DNA of 64,000 nucleotides from Lacrimispora sp. BS-2 (GTDB taxonomy: Bacteria > Bacillota > Clostridia > Lachnospirales > Lachnospiraceae): contig NZ_CP157940.1 of assembly GCF_040207125.1 (NCBI RefSeq), forward strand, positions 4,030,001 through 4,094,000, in the 5' to 3' direction. The position numbers and the translations under genes are program-made. The stretch's first letter is position 1. Every line of letters starts with the position of its first letter. Under the pieces are notes generated by a model that had not been told where the DNA came from, did no database searches, and saw only the letters and a list, made by a program, of their open reading frames with translations. Of this stretch, positions 8,304 through 17,071 are shown piece by piece.

Positions 8304-9401
8304 TTAATTGGATTTTACTTCTTTCCAGGCCTCATTGTAAATGGAATCCACCTGATCCCCAAAATACTTATACACTTCGCTGTTCTTTAAAGTATCCATG
8401 TCCGGGAAAACAGCTTTGTTGTTCTGCAGTTCCGGGTCAAGCAAATCAAAGGCTCCTTTGTTTGGAGTAGGATAGGTGATGTATTCAAAGTTCTTTTTTG
8501 CAATATCAGGACGGCAGAGGAAGTTGATCCATTTCTCTGCATTCTCCTTATTAGGAGCATTGGTGGGAATGACCCAGGAATCCAGCCAAAGGTTGGTTCC
8601 ATCCTCAGGAATCACGTATTCCAGGGAGTAGTCAAGGCCAAGATCCTTTACTTCATTCTGGATATAGAGCATTTCTCCGGAATAGATGACGCCTACGGCA
8701 GCCTCGCCGCCGATCATTTTATCCCTGACCTGGTCGATGACATAGGCCTGGACCAGGGGCTTTTGCTTGATCAGCAGTTCCTTTGCTTCCCTGATCTCTT
8801 CCTCATTGGTGGTGTTGGCGGAATAGCCAAGGGATTTTAATGCCACCATAAAGGCATCCCGGACGCTGTCCTGCATGAGGATATTGTTCTTAAACTTTTC
8901 ATCCCAAAGGTCGGACCATTTGGTCGGAACGTCTTTCGGGTCTACCATGCTGGTGTTATAAAGGATTCCTACGGTTCCCCAGCAGTATGGAACGGAATAT
9001 TTGTTTTCCGGGTCAAAGCTCTTTGACATCTCCTGGTATCTGGGATCAATCTCCTTTATATTAGGAACATTATCAGAATTGATTTCTGCCAATAGATTAT
9101 TTTCAATCATTTTCTGGATCATATAATCGGAAGGGCACACCGCGTCATATTTTACGCCTCCTGCCTCAATGACAGGATACATCTCTTCGTTGGTTTCAAA
9201 CATATCATAGATGACCTTGATCCCGGTCTCTTTTTCAAATTCCTGGATAACAGATTCATCAATGTATTCTCCCCAGTTGTATACGTAAACCTCTCCGGCA
9301 CTTCCTGATTTGGGGGCGGATTTTCCGCAGCCGCTTAAAAGGGAGAGGGTAAGAGCACACAGGCAGCCGACTGCCATGACCTTAGATAAAGTTTTTTTCA
9401 T
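8304..9401 (-). CDS. potD: Spermidine/putrescine-binding lipoprotein PotD
   Basis: A 365-residue extracellular solute-binding protein. The signal peptide ends in the lipobox LLSGC near residue 26, so it is membrane-anchored. The mature part opens with VYVYNWGEYIDESVIQEFEKETGIKV, a hallmark of PotD/PotF. It also has the conserved WGTVGILYNTSMV and LDSWVIPTNAPNKENAEKWINFL segments. It captures polyamines and delivers them to PotBC. It is the last gene of the potABCD operon, about 12 bases after potC. Confidence 0.93.
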   Translation of the reverse strand: MKKTLSKVMAVGCLCALTLSLLSGCGKSAPKSGSAGEVYVYNWGEYIDESVIQEFEKETGIKVIYDMFETNEEMYPVIEAGGVKYDAVCPSDYMIQKMIENNLLAEINSDNVPNIKEIDPRYQEMSKSFDPENKYSVPYCWGTVGILYNTSMVDPKDVPTKWSDLWDEKFKNNILMQDSVRDAFMVALKSLGYSANTTNEEEIREAKELLIKQKPLVQAYVIDQVRDKMIGGEAAVGVIYSGEMLYIQNEVKDLGLDYSLEYVIPEDGTNLWLDSWVIPTNAPNKENAEKWINFLCRPDIAKKNFEYITYPTPNKGAFDLLDPELQNNKAVFPDMDTLKNSEVYKYFGDQVDSIYNEAWKEVKSN

Positions 9402-9413
9402 GTATTTGTTCTC

Positions 9414-10205
9414 CTATTGTTTTTTACGCTTTGGTGCAAAGTTGGTGATGAGCAGCAGCACCAGCACCGTGATAAAGATGATGGTTGACAGCGCGTACAT
9501 GGAGGGCTTGATCCCCCGGCGCACTTCGCTGTAAATTAAGGTAGAAAGAGTATTGATACCAGCTCCCCTGGTAAAGTGTGTGATGATAAAATCATCCAGT
9601 GACATTGTAAATGCAAGGAGAAAACCGGAAAGCACGCCCGGAAGGATATCCGGGAACACCACCTTGAAAAATGCGGAGACCGATGTGGCTCCTAAGTCCA
9701 TGGCGGCTTCATAGGTGCTTTTATCTGTTTGCTTTAACTTGGGGCTGACGCTTAAAATGACATACGGTATGTTAAAGGTAATATGTGAAATCAATATGGT
9801 CTGAAAGCCCAGGGAAATTCCAAAGGCAATAAATGCCAGCATAAGAGAGATTCCTGTAACAATATCCGCGTTCAGCATGGGGATGTTGGTAATGCCCATG
9901 AGAAGGGATCTGGGGACCCGTTTCATGCTGTTAATGGCAATCGCTGCCGCAGTGCCTATAATGACCGCAATCAGGGAAGACAGAAATGCGATCAGCAGCG
10001 TATTGTAAAGGGCTGTCATAATGGTGCTGCTTGAGAACAGCTGTGTATACCATCTTGTGGTAAAGCCGCCCCACTGGGTACGGGATTTGGAGCTGTTAAA
10101 GGACAGCACAGCCATGGTGGCAATGGGGGCATATAAAAATACCATAATAATCACCAGGTAAAAATCCTGAATAAAACGTTTAATAAATCCAGTCTTGCTG
10201 TTCAT
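9414..10205 (-). CDS. potC: Polyamine ABC transporter permease PotC
   Basis: A 263-residue inner-membrane permease with six hydrophobic segments and the EAA loop YEAAMDLGATSVSAFFKVVFPDILPG that docks the ATPase. The ending SLDDFIITHFTRGAGINTLSTLIYS is typical of PotC. Start and stop codons of potB and potC overlap by one base (TGATG), indicating coupled translation. It forms a heterodimer channel with PotB. Confidence 0.93.
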   Translation of the reverse strand: MNSKTGFIKRFIQDFYLVIIMVFLYAPIATMAVLSFNSSKSRTQWGGFTTRWYTQLFSSSTIMTALYNTLLIAFLSSLIAVIIGTAAAIAINSMKRVPRSLLMGITNIPMLNADIVTGISLMLAFIAFGISLGFQTILISHITFNIPYVILSVSPKLKQTDKSTYEAAMDLGATSVSAFFKVVFPDILPGVLSGFLLAFTMSLDDFIITHFTRGAGINTLSTLIYSEVRRGIKPSMYALSTIIFITVLVLLLITNFAPKRKKQ

Positions 10206-11017
10206 CAGAATGCCGTTCCCTCCCCGTTCTTATCATATTTGGCAATAAGTGCCATGCTGATCAGAATGAAAATCATCAGAACCAGGGAAAGGCCGGAGCC
10301 TAAATTCCAGTTGCTTCCCTTGGTAAACTCCTGCTCGATCACATTGCCGATCAGAAGGATCTTGCTTCCTCCCAAAAGGTTTGAGATAACGAATGTGGTA
10401 AGAGCCGGCACAAACACCATGGTGATCCCGCTGACAATGCCGGGGACGCTTAAGGGAAACAGGATTCGGAATAAAACCTGGACCGTATTGGCCCCTAAAT
10501 CCCTGGCAGCGTTTATCACGTTGTCATCAATTTTCATCAGGACATTATATATGGGGAGAACCATAAACGGCAGAAAATTGTAAACCATGCCGAGGATAAT
10601 GGCTCCCGGTGTATTGATCAGATTCTGGTTAGGCAGATGGAGTGCGTTCAGCACGCCGTTTATGACGCCGTTCTTTTCCAGTAAAGTCTGCCATGCCAGG
10701 GTCCGAAGCAGGAAATTCATCCACATGGGAAGGATGAAGATAAAAACGATAAAGCTTCCCTGACCCATTCCCCTGGAACGCAGAACCATGGCCAGCGGAT
10801 AAGCAAGGATCAGGCATAAGGCTGTGCTGATAAAGGAAAGCCCCAGGGAAAGCCAAAGGGCTTTTGAGTGCTCCGCCGTTGTTACGGAGAGGACATTTGC
10901 CAGGGTAAAGGCCCCGGACCGGTCCGTCAGCCCGTAAAACACAATCAGCGCCAGCGGGATCAGGATGAAGCCGATCATCCACATAATATATGGGCCGGAT
11001 AATAATTTTTTATTCAT
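10205..11017 (-). CDS. potB: Polyamine ABC transporter permease PotB
   Basis: A 270-residue permease with six membrane segments and the EAA loop [27 protein letters not shown] chose the Met at 11017 because an AGGAGG site precedes it by about 12 bases and it then overlaps the end of potA by 8 bases; the longer frame begins at 11038 without a ribosome site. Partner of PotC in polyamine import. Confidence 0.92.
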   Translation of the reverse strand: MNKKLLSGPYIMWMIGFILIPLALIVFYGLTDRSGAFTLANVLSVTTAEHSKALWLSLGLSFISTALCLILAYPLAMVLRSRGMGQGSFIVFIFILPMWMNFLLRTLAWQTLLEKNGVINGVLNALHLPNQNLINTPGAIILGMVYNFLPFMVLPIYNVLMKIDDNVINAARDLGANTVQVLFRILFPLSVPGIVSGITMVFVPALTTFVISNLLGGSKILLIGNVIEQEFTKGSNWNLGSGLSLVLMIFILISMALIAKYDKNGEGTAF

Positions 11018-12086
11018 TGATTCCCACAGCCTCCTCATCCTCAGATGTCGGCTTGTTCATGATCTGAATGTCGAAGGGATTTACGTGGATGCCCACCTTC
11101 TGTCCCACCGGGAACATATCCGTGCTGTGTACCAGCCATTCAAAGCCGTCAGGCGAGGTCACTTCCATTTCATAGTGAACACCCTTGAAAATCAAATGGG
11201 TCACAGTTCCTGTCAGTGTACCTTCCTCCGGAGCTACCAAATCAATATCCTCCGGGCGTATGACCACGTCAACCGGGGTATTGGTTCCAAAGCCCTTATC
11301 AACGCAGACAAATTTAGCATGAAAGATCTCCACCAGCTCATCCCGGACCATAATTCCGGGCACAATGTTGCTTTCACCGATGAAGTCCGCCACAAAGGCG
11401 TTTTCCGGTTCATTGTAGATGTTTTCCGGGGAGCCCATCTGCTGGATATAACCTTGGTTCATGACCACGATGGTGTCGGACATGGTCAGGGCTTCTTCCT
11501 GGTCATGTGTAACGTAAATAAAAGTGATGCCCAGCTCGTTTTTCAGTCGGATCAGCTCATACTGCATATCCTGGCGGAGCTTTAAGTCCAGGGCTCCCAA
11601 AGGCTCATCAAGGAGAAGGACCCTTGGTTCGTTTACGATTGCCCTGGCAATGGCGATCCGCTGCTGCTGGCCGCCGCTTAAGGAGCTTACGGAGCGGTTC
11701 TCATAGCCGTCTAAGTTCACCAGCTTTAAAGCATATTTGATCTTATCCTGTATATAAGTCTTTGGCTTATTTTTTATTTTTAATCCAAAAGCGATGTTTT
11801 CTGCAATGGACATGTGGTTAAACAAAGCATATTTCTGGAAAACCGTGTTAAGCTGCCGCTTGTTGGGAGGCAGATTGGTAATATCCTGCCCGTCAAAAAT
11901 CACCTTTCCCTGGTCAGGGCTTTCAAAACCGCCGATAATCCGAAGAGTTGTGGTTTTGCCGCATCCGCTGGGTCCTAACAGGGTAACAAATGCGTTCTCC
12001 TTTACGGAGAGGTTTAAATCATCCAGTACCATAGTACCGTCAAAACTTTTTGTGATATTCCGTAAATCAATTAATGGCTGACCCAT
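11010..12086 (-). CDS. potA: Polyamine ABC transporter ATPase PotA
   Basis: A 358-residue ATPase. Walker A is GPSGCGKTT near residue 38, the Q-loop follows in [10 protein letters not shown], the signature is [14 protein letters not shown], Walker B is [13 protein letters not shown], and the switch His is in VTHDQEEAL. The C-terminal third is the regulatory TOBE domain ([11 protein letters not shown]). It energises PotBC. The gene is 17 bases after the XRE-cupin regulator and overlaps potB. Confidence 0.95.
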   Translation of the reverse strand: MGQPLIDLRNITKSFDGTMVLDDLNLSVKENAFVTLLGPSGCGKTTTLRIIGGFESPDQGKVIFDGQDITNLPPNKRQLNTVFQKYALFNHMSIAENIAFGLKIKNKPKTYIQDKIKYALKLVNLDGYENRSVSSLSGGQQQRIAIARAIVNEPRVLLLDEPLGALDLKLRQDMQYELIRLKNELGITFIYVTHDQEEALTMSDTIVVMNQGYIQQMGSPENIYNEPENAFVADFIGESNIVPGIMVRDELVEIFHAKFVCVDKGFGTNTPVDVVIRPEDIDLVAPEEGTLTGTVTHLIFKGVHYEMEVTSPDGFEWLVHSTDMFPVGQKVGIHVNPFDIQIMNKPTSEDEEAVGINE

Positions 12087-12103
12087 AACCCTTTATCCTC
12101 CTG

Positions 12104-12637
12104 TCAAAAGCTCGGCGGGGAACTGACCCAGATAAGGGTAGCGCCGGCCTTGCTGCTTAAGTAATGTTTTTTGTCTGATACAAAGTAAAAGGATTCCCCT
12201 TTTTTAACTTTGTATGTTTTATTTCCTATATGAATGGAGATATTACCCTGTAGCACATAGCCGAATTCCTCGCCCTCGTGGGGATTATCCGGATAGGTCT
12301 CCCCGCCGGCCTCCAGGGTGAGAAGGATCGGCTCCATCATGTTTTTCTGCGCATTGGGAATAATCCATTTGATTATATTCTTAAGTTCCGCATCGTGCTT
12401 TTCAAAGTAATCGGTTTTTCCGAATACAATCTGTTCCTCAGGGCTTTCATTGAAGAACTCGCCCACAGAGGTTCCAAGGCATTGCAAAATATCCAAAAGG
12501 GTAGCAATGGATGGGGAGGTCAAGTCCCTTTCCAGCTGGGAGATGAACCCCTTTGACAGCTCTGCGCGGTCAGCCAGCTCTTCCTGGGTAAGTCCCTTTA
12601 AGACCCGAAGCTCTTTTAGTTTTGTACCGATATCCAT
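12104..12637 (-). CDS. XRE-family regulator with cupin domain (PuuR-like)
   Basis: A 177-residue protein with an N-terminal XRE helix-turn-helix (LRVLKGLTQEELADRAELSKGFISQLERDL, about 8-40) and a C-terminal cupin barrel (GGETYPDNPHEGEEFGYVLQGNISIHIG, 105-175). PuuR and relatives of this layout respond to putrescine. As first gene of the potABCD operon it is the likely autoregulator of polyamine uptake. Its ligand is inferred from context. Confidence 0.88.
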   Translation of the reverse strand: MDIGTKLKELRVLKGLTQEELADRAELSKGFISQLERDLTSPSIATLLDILQCLGTSVGEFFNESPEEQIVFGKTDYFEKHDAELKNIIKWIIPNAQKNMMEPILLTLEAGGETYPDNPHEGEEFGYVLQGNISIHIGNKTYKVKKGESFYFVSDKKHYLSSKAGATLIWVSSPPSF

Positions 12638-12739
12638 ATGCTCCTCCTTTTTGTTAATAATAAGCTGAAAGTTTACCTATACTAACTGACGATGAAATTA
12701 ATTAAAAAGTTTAGTAATGATAAACAAGCAGCAAGATAC

Positions 12740-12767
12740 ATTATACTGTTTTTTCTTTGTATGTCAA
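12740..12767 (-). promoter_or_regulatory. Promoter of the regulator-potABCD operon
   Basis: Read on the minus strand, TTGACA (12767-12762) and TATAAT (12745-12740) are separated by 16 bases, a near-consensus sigma-A promoter about 100 bases upstream of the regulator start. Confidence 0.75.
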
Positions 12768-12775
12768 TAGTTTTT

Positions 12776-12839
12776 AAGGAAGTTTTTCCTTAACAAACAA
12801 GGAAATTTATGATATGATAGTTTCAGGTTATACAAGGAA
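12776..12839. promoter_or_regulatory. Cluster of AAGGAA boxes in the divergent pot / lactonase promoter region
   Basis: AAGGAA occurs at 12776-12781, 12799-12804 and 12834-12839, and its complement TTCCTT at 12786-12791. TTTCCTT (12785-12791) and AAGGAAA (12799-12805) form a palindrome with a 7-base spacer that overlaps the -35 hexamer of the plus-strand promoter. Binding by the XRE-cupin regulator is a guess from position. Confidence 0.45.
12790..12818 (+). promoter_or_regulatory. Promoter for the lactonase-like gene
   Basis: TTAACA (12790-12795) and TATGAT (12813-12818) with a 17-base spacer. The leader to the ATG at 12953 is about 130 bases and includes a small hairpin with arms TTCGA / TCGAA. 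The rest of the 12638-12952 interval shows no gene. Confidence 0.6.
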
Positions 12840-12952
12840 GTTCGATTCGCCTAAAAGCTTGTCGAACAGCTGATTTTCTGAGTTAAGGCTTCATCTGGAA
12901 TTGTCTTTATTCAGAGAGTTATGCTAAGGAAGAAATCAGGAGGAAATGTATA

Positions 12953-14008
12953 ATGAAAGGCAAGTATATGGCTTATGTAGGTTCTTACTCCTACAACGGA
13001 CAGGCAAAGGGAATTACCGTATACGATGTTGATGTGAAAGAGGGCCGTTTTATTCCGAGATGCGAGGTTGAAGTTGATAATTCTTCTTATGTGATCGCTT
13101 CTAATGATGGAAAGACCCTGTACTCCATCGCAGACGAAGGAATCGTATCCTTCCGCATTCATGAGAATGGGGCGATTACAAGACTTAATTCAGCAAATAT
13201 AAAAGGAATGAGGGGCTGCCATTTGTCTACCGATGCAGAGGACAAGTATATCTTTGTATCAGGATATCATGATGGAAAGTCCACCGTGCTGCGGCTGAAT
13301 AAGGATGGCTCTGTAGGAGAGATCGTAACCGGAGTGTTCCATAAGGGCCTTGGCAGCGTGGCGGAGAGAAATTTCCGTCCCCATGTAAGCTGTACCAGGA
13401 GAACTCCTGATGGGAAATTTATCATGGTGGCTGATTTGGGGATTGATCAGGTCAAAATTTACCGTTTTAATGAGAAGGATGAGGAAATGATCCTTGTGGA
13501 TGCCCTGCACTGTGAGCTGGAATCCGCTCCCAAATGCTTCCGCTTCAGTTCTGACGGAAGGTTTTTCTATCTTATTTCCGAGTTAAAGAATGTGATCGAC
13601 GTGTTCACCTATGAGACAGGGGAGCGCCAGCCAAAGATTGAGAAGATACAGACAGTTTCCACTACCGGACTCAAGCACAGCCAGCTTACTGCGGCTTGTT
13701 CCATGCGCATGTCCAATGATGAAAAGTATTTATTCTGCGGCAATGCCGGGGACAATTCCGTTTCTGTTTACAAGCGGGACAAGGGCACAGGGCTTTTAGA
13801 AGCCTTATGCTGTCTTCCCATAAGCGGCAGTTATCCCAAGGATATCTGCGTTTTACCGGATGATAAGCATATTGCTTGCATCAACCATGAGACAGGCAGT
13901 ATCACCTTCTTTACGGTTGATTATGGGAAAGGGCTTCTGGTCATGAACGGCAAGGAAATCAAGGTCAATGAGCCCAATAGCTGCGTGATCGTAAAAGTAA
14001 GCAATTAA
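12953..14008 (+). CDS. Lactonase-family seven-bladed beta-propeller (6-phosphogluconolactonase-like)
   Basis: A 351-residue protein without signal peptide, preceded by AGGAGG. Repeating blades carry motifs such as YVGSYSYNGQAKGITVY, the RPHVSCTRRTPDGKFIMVADLGIDQVKIY segment and SSDGRFFYLISELKNVIDVFTYE, which match the Pgl/YkgB lactonase family. Members hydrolyse 6-phosphogluconolactone or related lactones. In this organism the substrate is uncertain because no oxidative pentose-phosphate genes are adjacent. It is transcribed divergently from the polyamine operon. Confidence 0.8.
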   Translation: MKGKYMAYVGSYSYNGQAKGITVYDVDVKEGRFIPRCEVEVDNSSYVIASNDGKTLYSIADEGIVSFRIHENGAITRLNSANIKGMRGCHLSTDAEDKYIFVSGYHDGKSTVLRLNKDGSVGEIVTGVFHKGLGSVAERNFRPHVSCTRRTPDGKFIMVADLGIDQVKIYRFNEKDEEMILVDALHCELESAPKCFRFSSDGRFFYLISELKNVIDVFTYETGERQPKIEKIQTVSTTGLKHSQLTAACSMRMSNDEKYLFCGNAGDNSVSVYKRDKGTGLLEALCCLPISGSYPKDICVLPDDKHIACINHETGSITFFTVDYGKGLLVMNGKEIKVNEPNSCVIVKVSN

Positions 14009-14076
14009 ATACCTTACAGGCATACCTCTATGCCCAAAAAGCATGGGCAATTGAGAGGAAAGGAGAGACATAATAC

Positions 14077-15210
14077 ATGGCAGGATCAACACTGGGGACA
14101 ATATGGAAGGTGACAACCTGGGGGGAATCTCACGGAAAGGCAATCGGCGTTGTGTTAGATGGATGTCCGGCAGGACTTAACCTGGAAGAGGCAGATATCC
14201 AGGAATACTTAGACCGGAGAAAGCCGGGGCAGAGCAAATTTACCACAAAGCGCCAGGAGGCCGATCAGGTGGAGATCCTGTCCGGAGTTTTTGAGGGAAA
14301 GACAACGGGAACTCCCATTTCCATGGTGATATGGAATACAGACCAGCGCTCCAGGGATTACGGAAACATCATGGAGGTCTACCGTCCTGGCCATGCGGAT
14401 TTTACCTTTGATGAAAAATACGGAATCAGGGATTACCGGGGCGGCGGCCGTTCCTCCGGAAGGGAGACCATAGGAAGGGTGGCAGCCGGTGCTGTTGCCG
14501 CCTGTTTTTTAAAGAGCCTGGGAATTACCGTGACCGCTTATACCAGATCCGTTGGGCCTTATGAGGTAAAGGCAGGCCATTTCAACATAAAAGAGAGGGA
14601 TAATAACCATCTTTTCATGCCTGATAAGGAAACAGCGGCCCTTGCCTGCGAATACTTAGAAGAGATGATGGGAAAACTGGATTCTGCAGGAGGCGTGGTG
14701 GAATGCGTCATTGACGGTGTCCCAGCCGGAATCGGCGATCCGGTATTTGAAAAATATGATGCAGCTCTTGCAAAGGCTGTCATGTCCATTGGAGCGGTCA
14801 AGGGCTTTGAGATCGGAGATGGCTTTGGAGCAGCCAGAGCCCTGGGATCCCAGAACAATGATGGATTTTGTGCGAATCCGGGAAAGGGTGTTGAAAAGAC
14901 CTCTAACCATGCAGGAGGAATCCTGGGAGGGATCAGCGATGGTTCCCAGGTGGTTCTGCGCGCGGCATTTAAGCCTACCCCGTCTGTGGCGCAGCCCCAG
15001 AAGACAGTGACGCGCCAGGGCGCGGAAACAGAGATTCAAATTAAGGGGCGTCATGACCCTATTGTTGTTCCCCGGGCAGTGGTGGTAGTGGAAGCCATGG
15101 CAGCGCTTACCACTGCAGATTTACTGCTTGCCAACATGGCCTCCAGAATGGACAGGATCCATGCCTTTTACGGCCGGTCATCGGCTTTGGAAGGTGACTT
15201 GGAAACTTGA
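14077..15210 (+). CDS. aroC: Chorismate synthase
   Basis: A 377-residue enzyme converting 5-enolpyruvylshikimate-3-phosphate to chorismate, the last common step of aromatic amino acid synthesis. It has the signature segments TWGESHGKAIGVVLDGCPAG, RPGHADFTFDEKYGIRDYRGGGRSSGRET and the later NNHAGGILGGISDG-like stretch (SNHAGGILGGISDG). The enzyme needs reduced FMN. It is preceded by AAGGAGAG and followed by a clear terminator, so it is probably expressed alone or with the upstream lactonase gene. Confidence 0.97.
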   Translation: MAGSTLGTIWKVTTWGESHGKAIGVVLDGCPAGLNLEEADIQEYLDRRKPGQSKFTTKRQEADQVEILSGVFEGKTTGTPISMVIWNTDQRSRDYGNIMEVYRPGHADFTFDEKYGIRDYRGGGRSSGRETIGRVAAGAVAACFLKSLGITVTAYTRSVGPYEVKAGHFNIKERDNNHLFMPDKETAALACEYLEEMMGKLDSAGGVVECVIDGVPAGIGDPVFEKYDAALAKAVMSIGAVKGFEIGDGFGAARALGSQNNDGFCANPGKGVEKTSNHAGGILGGISDGSQVVLRAAFKPTPSVAQPQKTVTRQGAETEIQIKGRHDPIVVPRAVVVVEAMAALTTADLLLANMASRMDRIHAFYGRSSALEGDLET

Positions 15211-15214
15211 TAAA

Positions 15215-15250
15215 ATCCGGCATTTATGATATGTTAAATGCCGGATATAT
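15215..15250 (+). terminator. Terminator downstream of aroC
   Basis: Arms ATCCGGCATTTA (15215-15226) and TAAATGCCGGAT (15235-15246) are a perfect 12-bp stem, followed by ATATTTTA. Confidence 0.8.
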
Positions 15251-15309
15251 TTTACGCGGTAATGAACGGAACAAATATGCCTGCATATTCATTCGGCGAA
15301 TGCCGCGGC

Positions 15310-15347
15310 AAATAAGAAAAACCCACAAAGCGTGTTTTTTCTTATTT
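15310..15347 (+). terminator. Hairpin with T-run upstream of rpiB
   Basis: AAATAAGAAAAA (15310-15321) pairs with TTTTTTCTTATTT (15335-15347). It may be a second terminator for aroC or an attenuator in the rpiB leader; the AU-rich stem makes either weak. Confidence 0.4.
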
Positions 15348-15418
15348 TACTCAGACAACGGTATGGCGGACATGTCTGCATGTTCTGCCGGCAATGACAG
15401 AATAACAGGAGAATGACG

Positions 15419-15862
15419 ATGAAGATTGCAATGGGAAATGACCATACGGCCATAGAAATGAAGAATTACATTAAGGAATTTGTAGAGAGCAAGGGATATG
15501 AGGTGATCGACTTTGGAACCAATTCCACAGAAAGCTGCGATTATCCGGAGTATGGGGAAAAGGTAGGACGCGCTGTTGCAGACGGAGAAGCTGATTTGGG
15601 AATCGCAATCTGCGGAACAGGAGTGGGAATCTCCCTTTCCTGCAATAAGGTCAGAGGGATCCGGGCCTGCGTCTGCAGCGAACCCTATACTGCAAAGCTT
15701 TCCAGAATGCACAATGATTCCAATGTGCTCTGCTTTGGAGCCCGTGTCATTGGAGTGGAAATGGCAAAGATGATCACGGAAGAATGGTTGGATGCCAAGT
15801 ACGAGGGCGGAAGGCATCAGCGCCGGGTGGATATGGTAATGGATATCGAAAAAAGAAGCTAA
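15419..15862 (+). CDS. rpiB: Ribose 5-phosphate isomerase B / sugar-phosphate isomerase RpiB family
   Basis: A 147-residue LacAB/RpiB-family isomerase. Key segments are MGNDHTAIEMKNYI, the catalytic region GIAICGTGVGISLSCNKV and RMHNDSNVLCFGARVIG. RpiB interconverts ribulose 5-phosphate and ribose 5-phosphate; close relatives act on allose or galactose 6-phosphates. The second Met at 15419 is preferred over 15413 because AGGAGA then sits 7 bases upstream. It is followed 22 bases later by a hydroxyacid dehydrogenase gene, so the two may form a small sugar-acid operon. Confidence 0.88.
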   Translation: MKIAMGNDHTAIEMKNYIKEFVESKGYEVIDFGTNSTESCDYPEYGEKVGRAVADGEADLGIAICGTGVGISLSCNKVRGIRACVCSEPYTAKLSRMHNDSNVLCFGARVIGVEMAKMITEEWLDAKYEGGRHQRRVDMVMDIEKRS

Positions 15863-15884
15863 AAAATATGGGAGGGGGAAACAT

Positions 15885-16748
15885 ATGAAAAAGATCGGGT
15901 TTATCGGAATTGGAATTATGGGAAAGTCCATGGTGCGCAATTTAATGAAGGCAGGTTATGAGGTGGCAGTATACTCAAGAACCAGGAGTAAGGCAGAGGA
16001 TGTCATTTCAGAGGGAGCCATATGGTGCGAAGATGTGAAGGCATGCTCCAAAGGCAGGGATGCGGTCATCTCCATCGTAGGATATCCTAAGGATGTGGAA
16101 GAGGTCTATTTCGGGGAAAATGGGATCATCGCAAACGCAGACAAGGGAACCTGCCTGATTGACATGACCACCACAAGCCCAAAGCTTGCTGTGCGGATTT
16201 ATGAGGAAGCAAAACAGGCAGGGCTAAAGGCCCTGGATGCCCCGGTGACAGGAGGAGATACCGGGGCAAGAGAAGGAACCCTTACCATACTGGCTGGAGG
16301 AGATAAGGATACTTATGACCACTGCCTTCCTGTTTTTGAAGCAATGGGAAAGGCCATCCAATATGAGGGAAAGGCCGGAAACGGCCAGCACACCAAAATG
16401 TGCAATCAGATCGCCATTGCAGGAGCTATTTCCGGGGTCTGCGAGGCAATGGCCTATGCAAAGGCCAATGGCCTTGACGTAGGGACCATGGTGGACTCCA
16501 TCGCTACCGGTGCAGCAGGAAGTGCCCAGTTAAATGCAATGGCTCCCAGAATCCTTTCCGGGGACTTTGCCCCAGGGTTCTTTATCAAGCATTTTATCAA
16601 GGACATGAAGCTTGCAGCCGAGGAAGCGGAAGATACCGGCATACGGCTTGGTGTGCTTGATTACGTACTTTCCATGTATGAAACCATGGCTGCCTCTGGC
16701 CATGAAGACGAGGGAACACAGGCTTTGGTCAAATATTACCAGTGGTAA
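15885..16748 (+). CDS. NAD(P)-dependent beta-hydroxyacid dehydrogenase (3-hydroxyisobutyrate / tartronate semialdehyde reductase family)
   Basis: A 287-residue dehydrogenase with the N-terminal nucleotide-binding fold GFIGIGIMGKSMVRNLMKAGY, the substrate loop DAPVTGGDTGAREGTLTILAGG and the catalytic Lys in GNGQHTKMCNQIAIAG. The family includes 3-hydroxyisobutyrate dehydrogenase, GarR and succinic-semialdehyde reductases; sequence alone does not decide between them. It sits directly behind rpiB and before a hairpin terminator. Confidence 0.87.
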   Translation: MKKIGFIGIGIMGKSMVRNLMKAGYEVAVYSRTRSKAEDVISEGAIWCEDVKACSKGRDAVISIVGYPKDVEEVYFGENGIIANADKGTCLIDMTTTSPKLAVRIYEEAKQAGLKALDAPVTGGDTGAREGTLTILAGGDKDTYDHCLPVFEAMGKAIQYEGKAGNGQHTKMCNQIAIAGAISGVCEAMAYAKANGLDVGTMVDSIATGAAGSAQLNAMAPRILSGDFAPGFFIKHFIKDMKLAAEEAEDTGIRLGVLDYVLSMYETMAASGHEDEGTQALVKYYQW

Positions 16749-16814
16749 GAGATATATAAAAACGCAGGCAGAAATGCCCTCTACCAGTAAGGATGTTTTC
16801 AGCTCTTGAGATTT

Positions 16815-16845
16815 GCCGTAGGATGTTAAGTCCTACGGCTTTTCT
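16815..16845 (+). terminator. Terminator after the dehydrogenase gene
   Basis: GCCGTAGGA (16815-16823) pairs perfectly with TCCTACGGC (16831-16839), followed by TTTTCTC. The following interval to 16980 contains no gene; the change to island sequence must occur within it. Confidence 0.85.
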
Positions 16846-16983
16846 CTTGGCCTAAACCCTGCCAACAAAATTGAAATTATCCTATGTGTGGGGGGCACCT
16901 CGCCCATTTTATTTTACCTGTAACAGCGCTACTAGTTCAATTTAGAATCTTTCATTTATTGCAGTATAAAATAAATTGTTTGC

Positions 16984-17013
16984 TTGACAATCATTATATA
17001 TGTATGCTATGCT
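16984..17013 (+). promoter_or_regulatory. Promoter of the methyltransferase-MarR island operon
   Basis: TTGACA (16984-16989) and TATGCT (17008-17013) are separated by 18 bases. It is about 60 bases upstream of the first island gene. Confidence 0.6.
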
Positions 17014-17022
17014 TACATATGA

Positions 17023-17040
17023 AGTTAGATGAAACTAACT
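17023..17040. promoter_or_regulatory. MarR-type operator candidate
   Basis: The inverted repeat AGTTAG-N6-CTAACT lies just downstream of the -10 hexamer, at about the transcription start. MarR proteins usually bind palindromes of this size over their own promoters, and the first gene of the operon carries a MarR domain. Confidence 0.55.
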
Positions 17041-17071
17041 GAATTTCTGTTAGAGGAAGGAGGATTTCAGC

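Noticed and set aside
14656..15054. 132-residue antisense open frame inside aroC
   Set aside because: It lies wholly inside a certain gene in the other strand, without ribosome site or recognisable domain.
16846..17000. Search for an attachment site matching the right edge of the island
   Set aside because: I found no convincing direct repeat between this interval and 26140-26230, so the island ends remain undefined.
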